Assembly (NCBI RefSeq): GCF_963675165.1
Contig: NC_087385.1
Location: forward strand, 6,436,912-6,500,911
Direction of reading: 5' to 3'
DNA: 64,000 bases
Source of the DNA: Halichondria panicea
Taxonomy: Eukaryota; Porifera; Demospongiae; Suberitida; Halichondriidae
Notes under the pieces: model-generated
What the model saw: only the letters and a program-made list of their open reading frames with translations
What the model was told of the DNA's origin: nothing
Database searches by the model: none
Translations under genes and position numbers: made by a program
Shown: positions 63,429 to 64,000 of the stretch, piece by piece
Layout: every line of letters begins with the position of its first letter
How positions within the stretch are numbered: the first letter of the stretch is position 1

Positions 63429-64000
63429 CACTTGTAGTGTAATACCGGCAGGTCATATTATTATGTGTGCACTTTTTGTGTTGAGTGCATGCAGGTTGTG
63501 TTTTTAAAATGACAAGTTTTGTGGATATGAATAGATCAAGGGCGATTAGCTAAAAAGCAACTAGCAGTGCAAGAATCAGACTCTTAGCAGCTAAAAATAG
63601 CCCAGTGCTTGTGTTTGGCAGGTAACACGCAGTTGAACTTTGACCTACAGATAATAGCTAGTCTTCCTGCTACTATTAAAGTATTAGTTATTGCATGAGC
63701 ACCAGTGCAATATGCCTGATATTGGCTCAGCATAGTAAATTAGTGGTCGAGGGCCATAGAGAGAGTCAAGACCACTGATTTACTATGTAGCCAATATCAG
63801 GTATATATATTGCACGAGTGATTATGCAGTAACTGCGTGGGCCATGGAGAAGATAGTTATAATGAGTTCATGCATTCTGCATTCCTTTATTTTGATACTA
63901 CAAAAAAGTGAGTTGTAGGAAAATGTTGTACAAAAAAGTTCATTCCAACTTTTGGATTTGCTGTGTTTAGGTAGTCCGCATTTATGCAGTCTGCCTGTAT
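63429..64000. other. 3' flank of the esterase gene, to the window edge
   Basis: No coding frame is supported. It holds the esterase 3' UTR and a foldback element at 63686-63834. Confidence 0.5.
63686..63834. repeat. Foldback element of about 150 bases
   Basis: The left arm (63686-63748, including CCTGATATTGGCTCAGCATA) and right arm (63770-63834, including TATGTAGCCAATATCAGG) are long imperfect inverted repeats of about 63 bases around a 21-base centre. Different in sequence from MITE families 1 and 2. Confidence 0.85.

Overview
This is eukaryotic nuclear DNA. Genes are split by many short GT-AG introns (mostly 50-300 bases), gene density is high (about 16 protein genes in 64 kb), and the products are animal-type: XRCC1, LEO1, AMP deaminase, a CYP3-like P450, UVRAG, COG6, PSMD1, a chordin-like VWC protein, TRUB1, GPALPP1 and a carboxylesterase. 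The compact layout, abundant small palindromic transposons and degree of divergence suggest an early-branching animal, most likely a demosponge. That species-level reading is inference. Exon coordinates were worked out by hand from splice consensus, continuity of reading phase and family similarity; no alignment was run.

Layout. 1-1,740 (-): 5' part of an unrecognised Pro/Ser-rich, probably nuclear protein. 3,818-5,632 (-): FAM118-type SIR2-like gene. 5,936-11,180 (-): XRCC1. 11,376-13,884 (-): LEO1. 14,649-20,975 (+): AMP deaminase with a 0.7 kb minisatellite in its last intron. 21,251-23,833 (-): cytochrome P450. 23,960-35,200: an accessory region made of two copies of one block. Each copy holds a single-pass receptor-like gene (-), a small secreted-protein gene (+) and the 3' end of UVRAG. 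Only the right copy joins an intact UVRAG (35,006-39,871, -). 40,141-42,110 (-): COG6, sharing an 89-base divergent promoter with PSMD1 (42,200-51,101, +). 52,108-55,095 (+): secreted VWC protein. 55,368-56,126 (-): TRUB1, divergent from GPALPP1 (56,240-58,568, +). 58,823-60,313 (-): intronless M20 metallopeptidase, divergent from a secreted carboxylesterase (60,463-63,428, +).

Most genes are unrelated housekeeping genes: DNA repair, Paf1 elongation complex, purine metabolism, Golgi tethering, proteasome base, autophagy, tRNA pseudouridylation. Two parts stand out. The first is the duplicated divergent receptor/secreted-protein pair, where the receptor cytoplasmic tails stayed nearly the same while ectodomains, stalk repeat number and the ends of the secreted proteins diverged; this is the best candidate for an undescribed system. 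The second is the FAM118/SIR2-like gene next to XRCC1. Interspersed DNA includes at least four families of short inverted-repeat elements, a tRNA-Leu-derived SINE-like fragment, several minisatellites and a likely U12-type intron in UVRAG.
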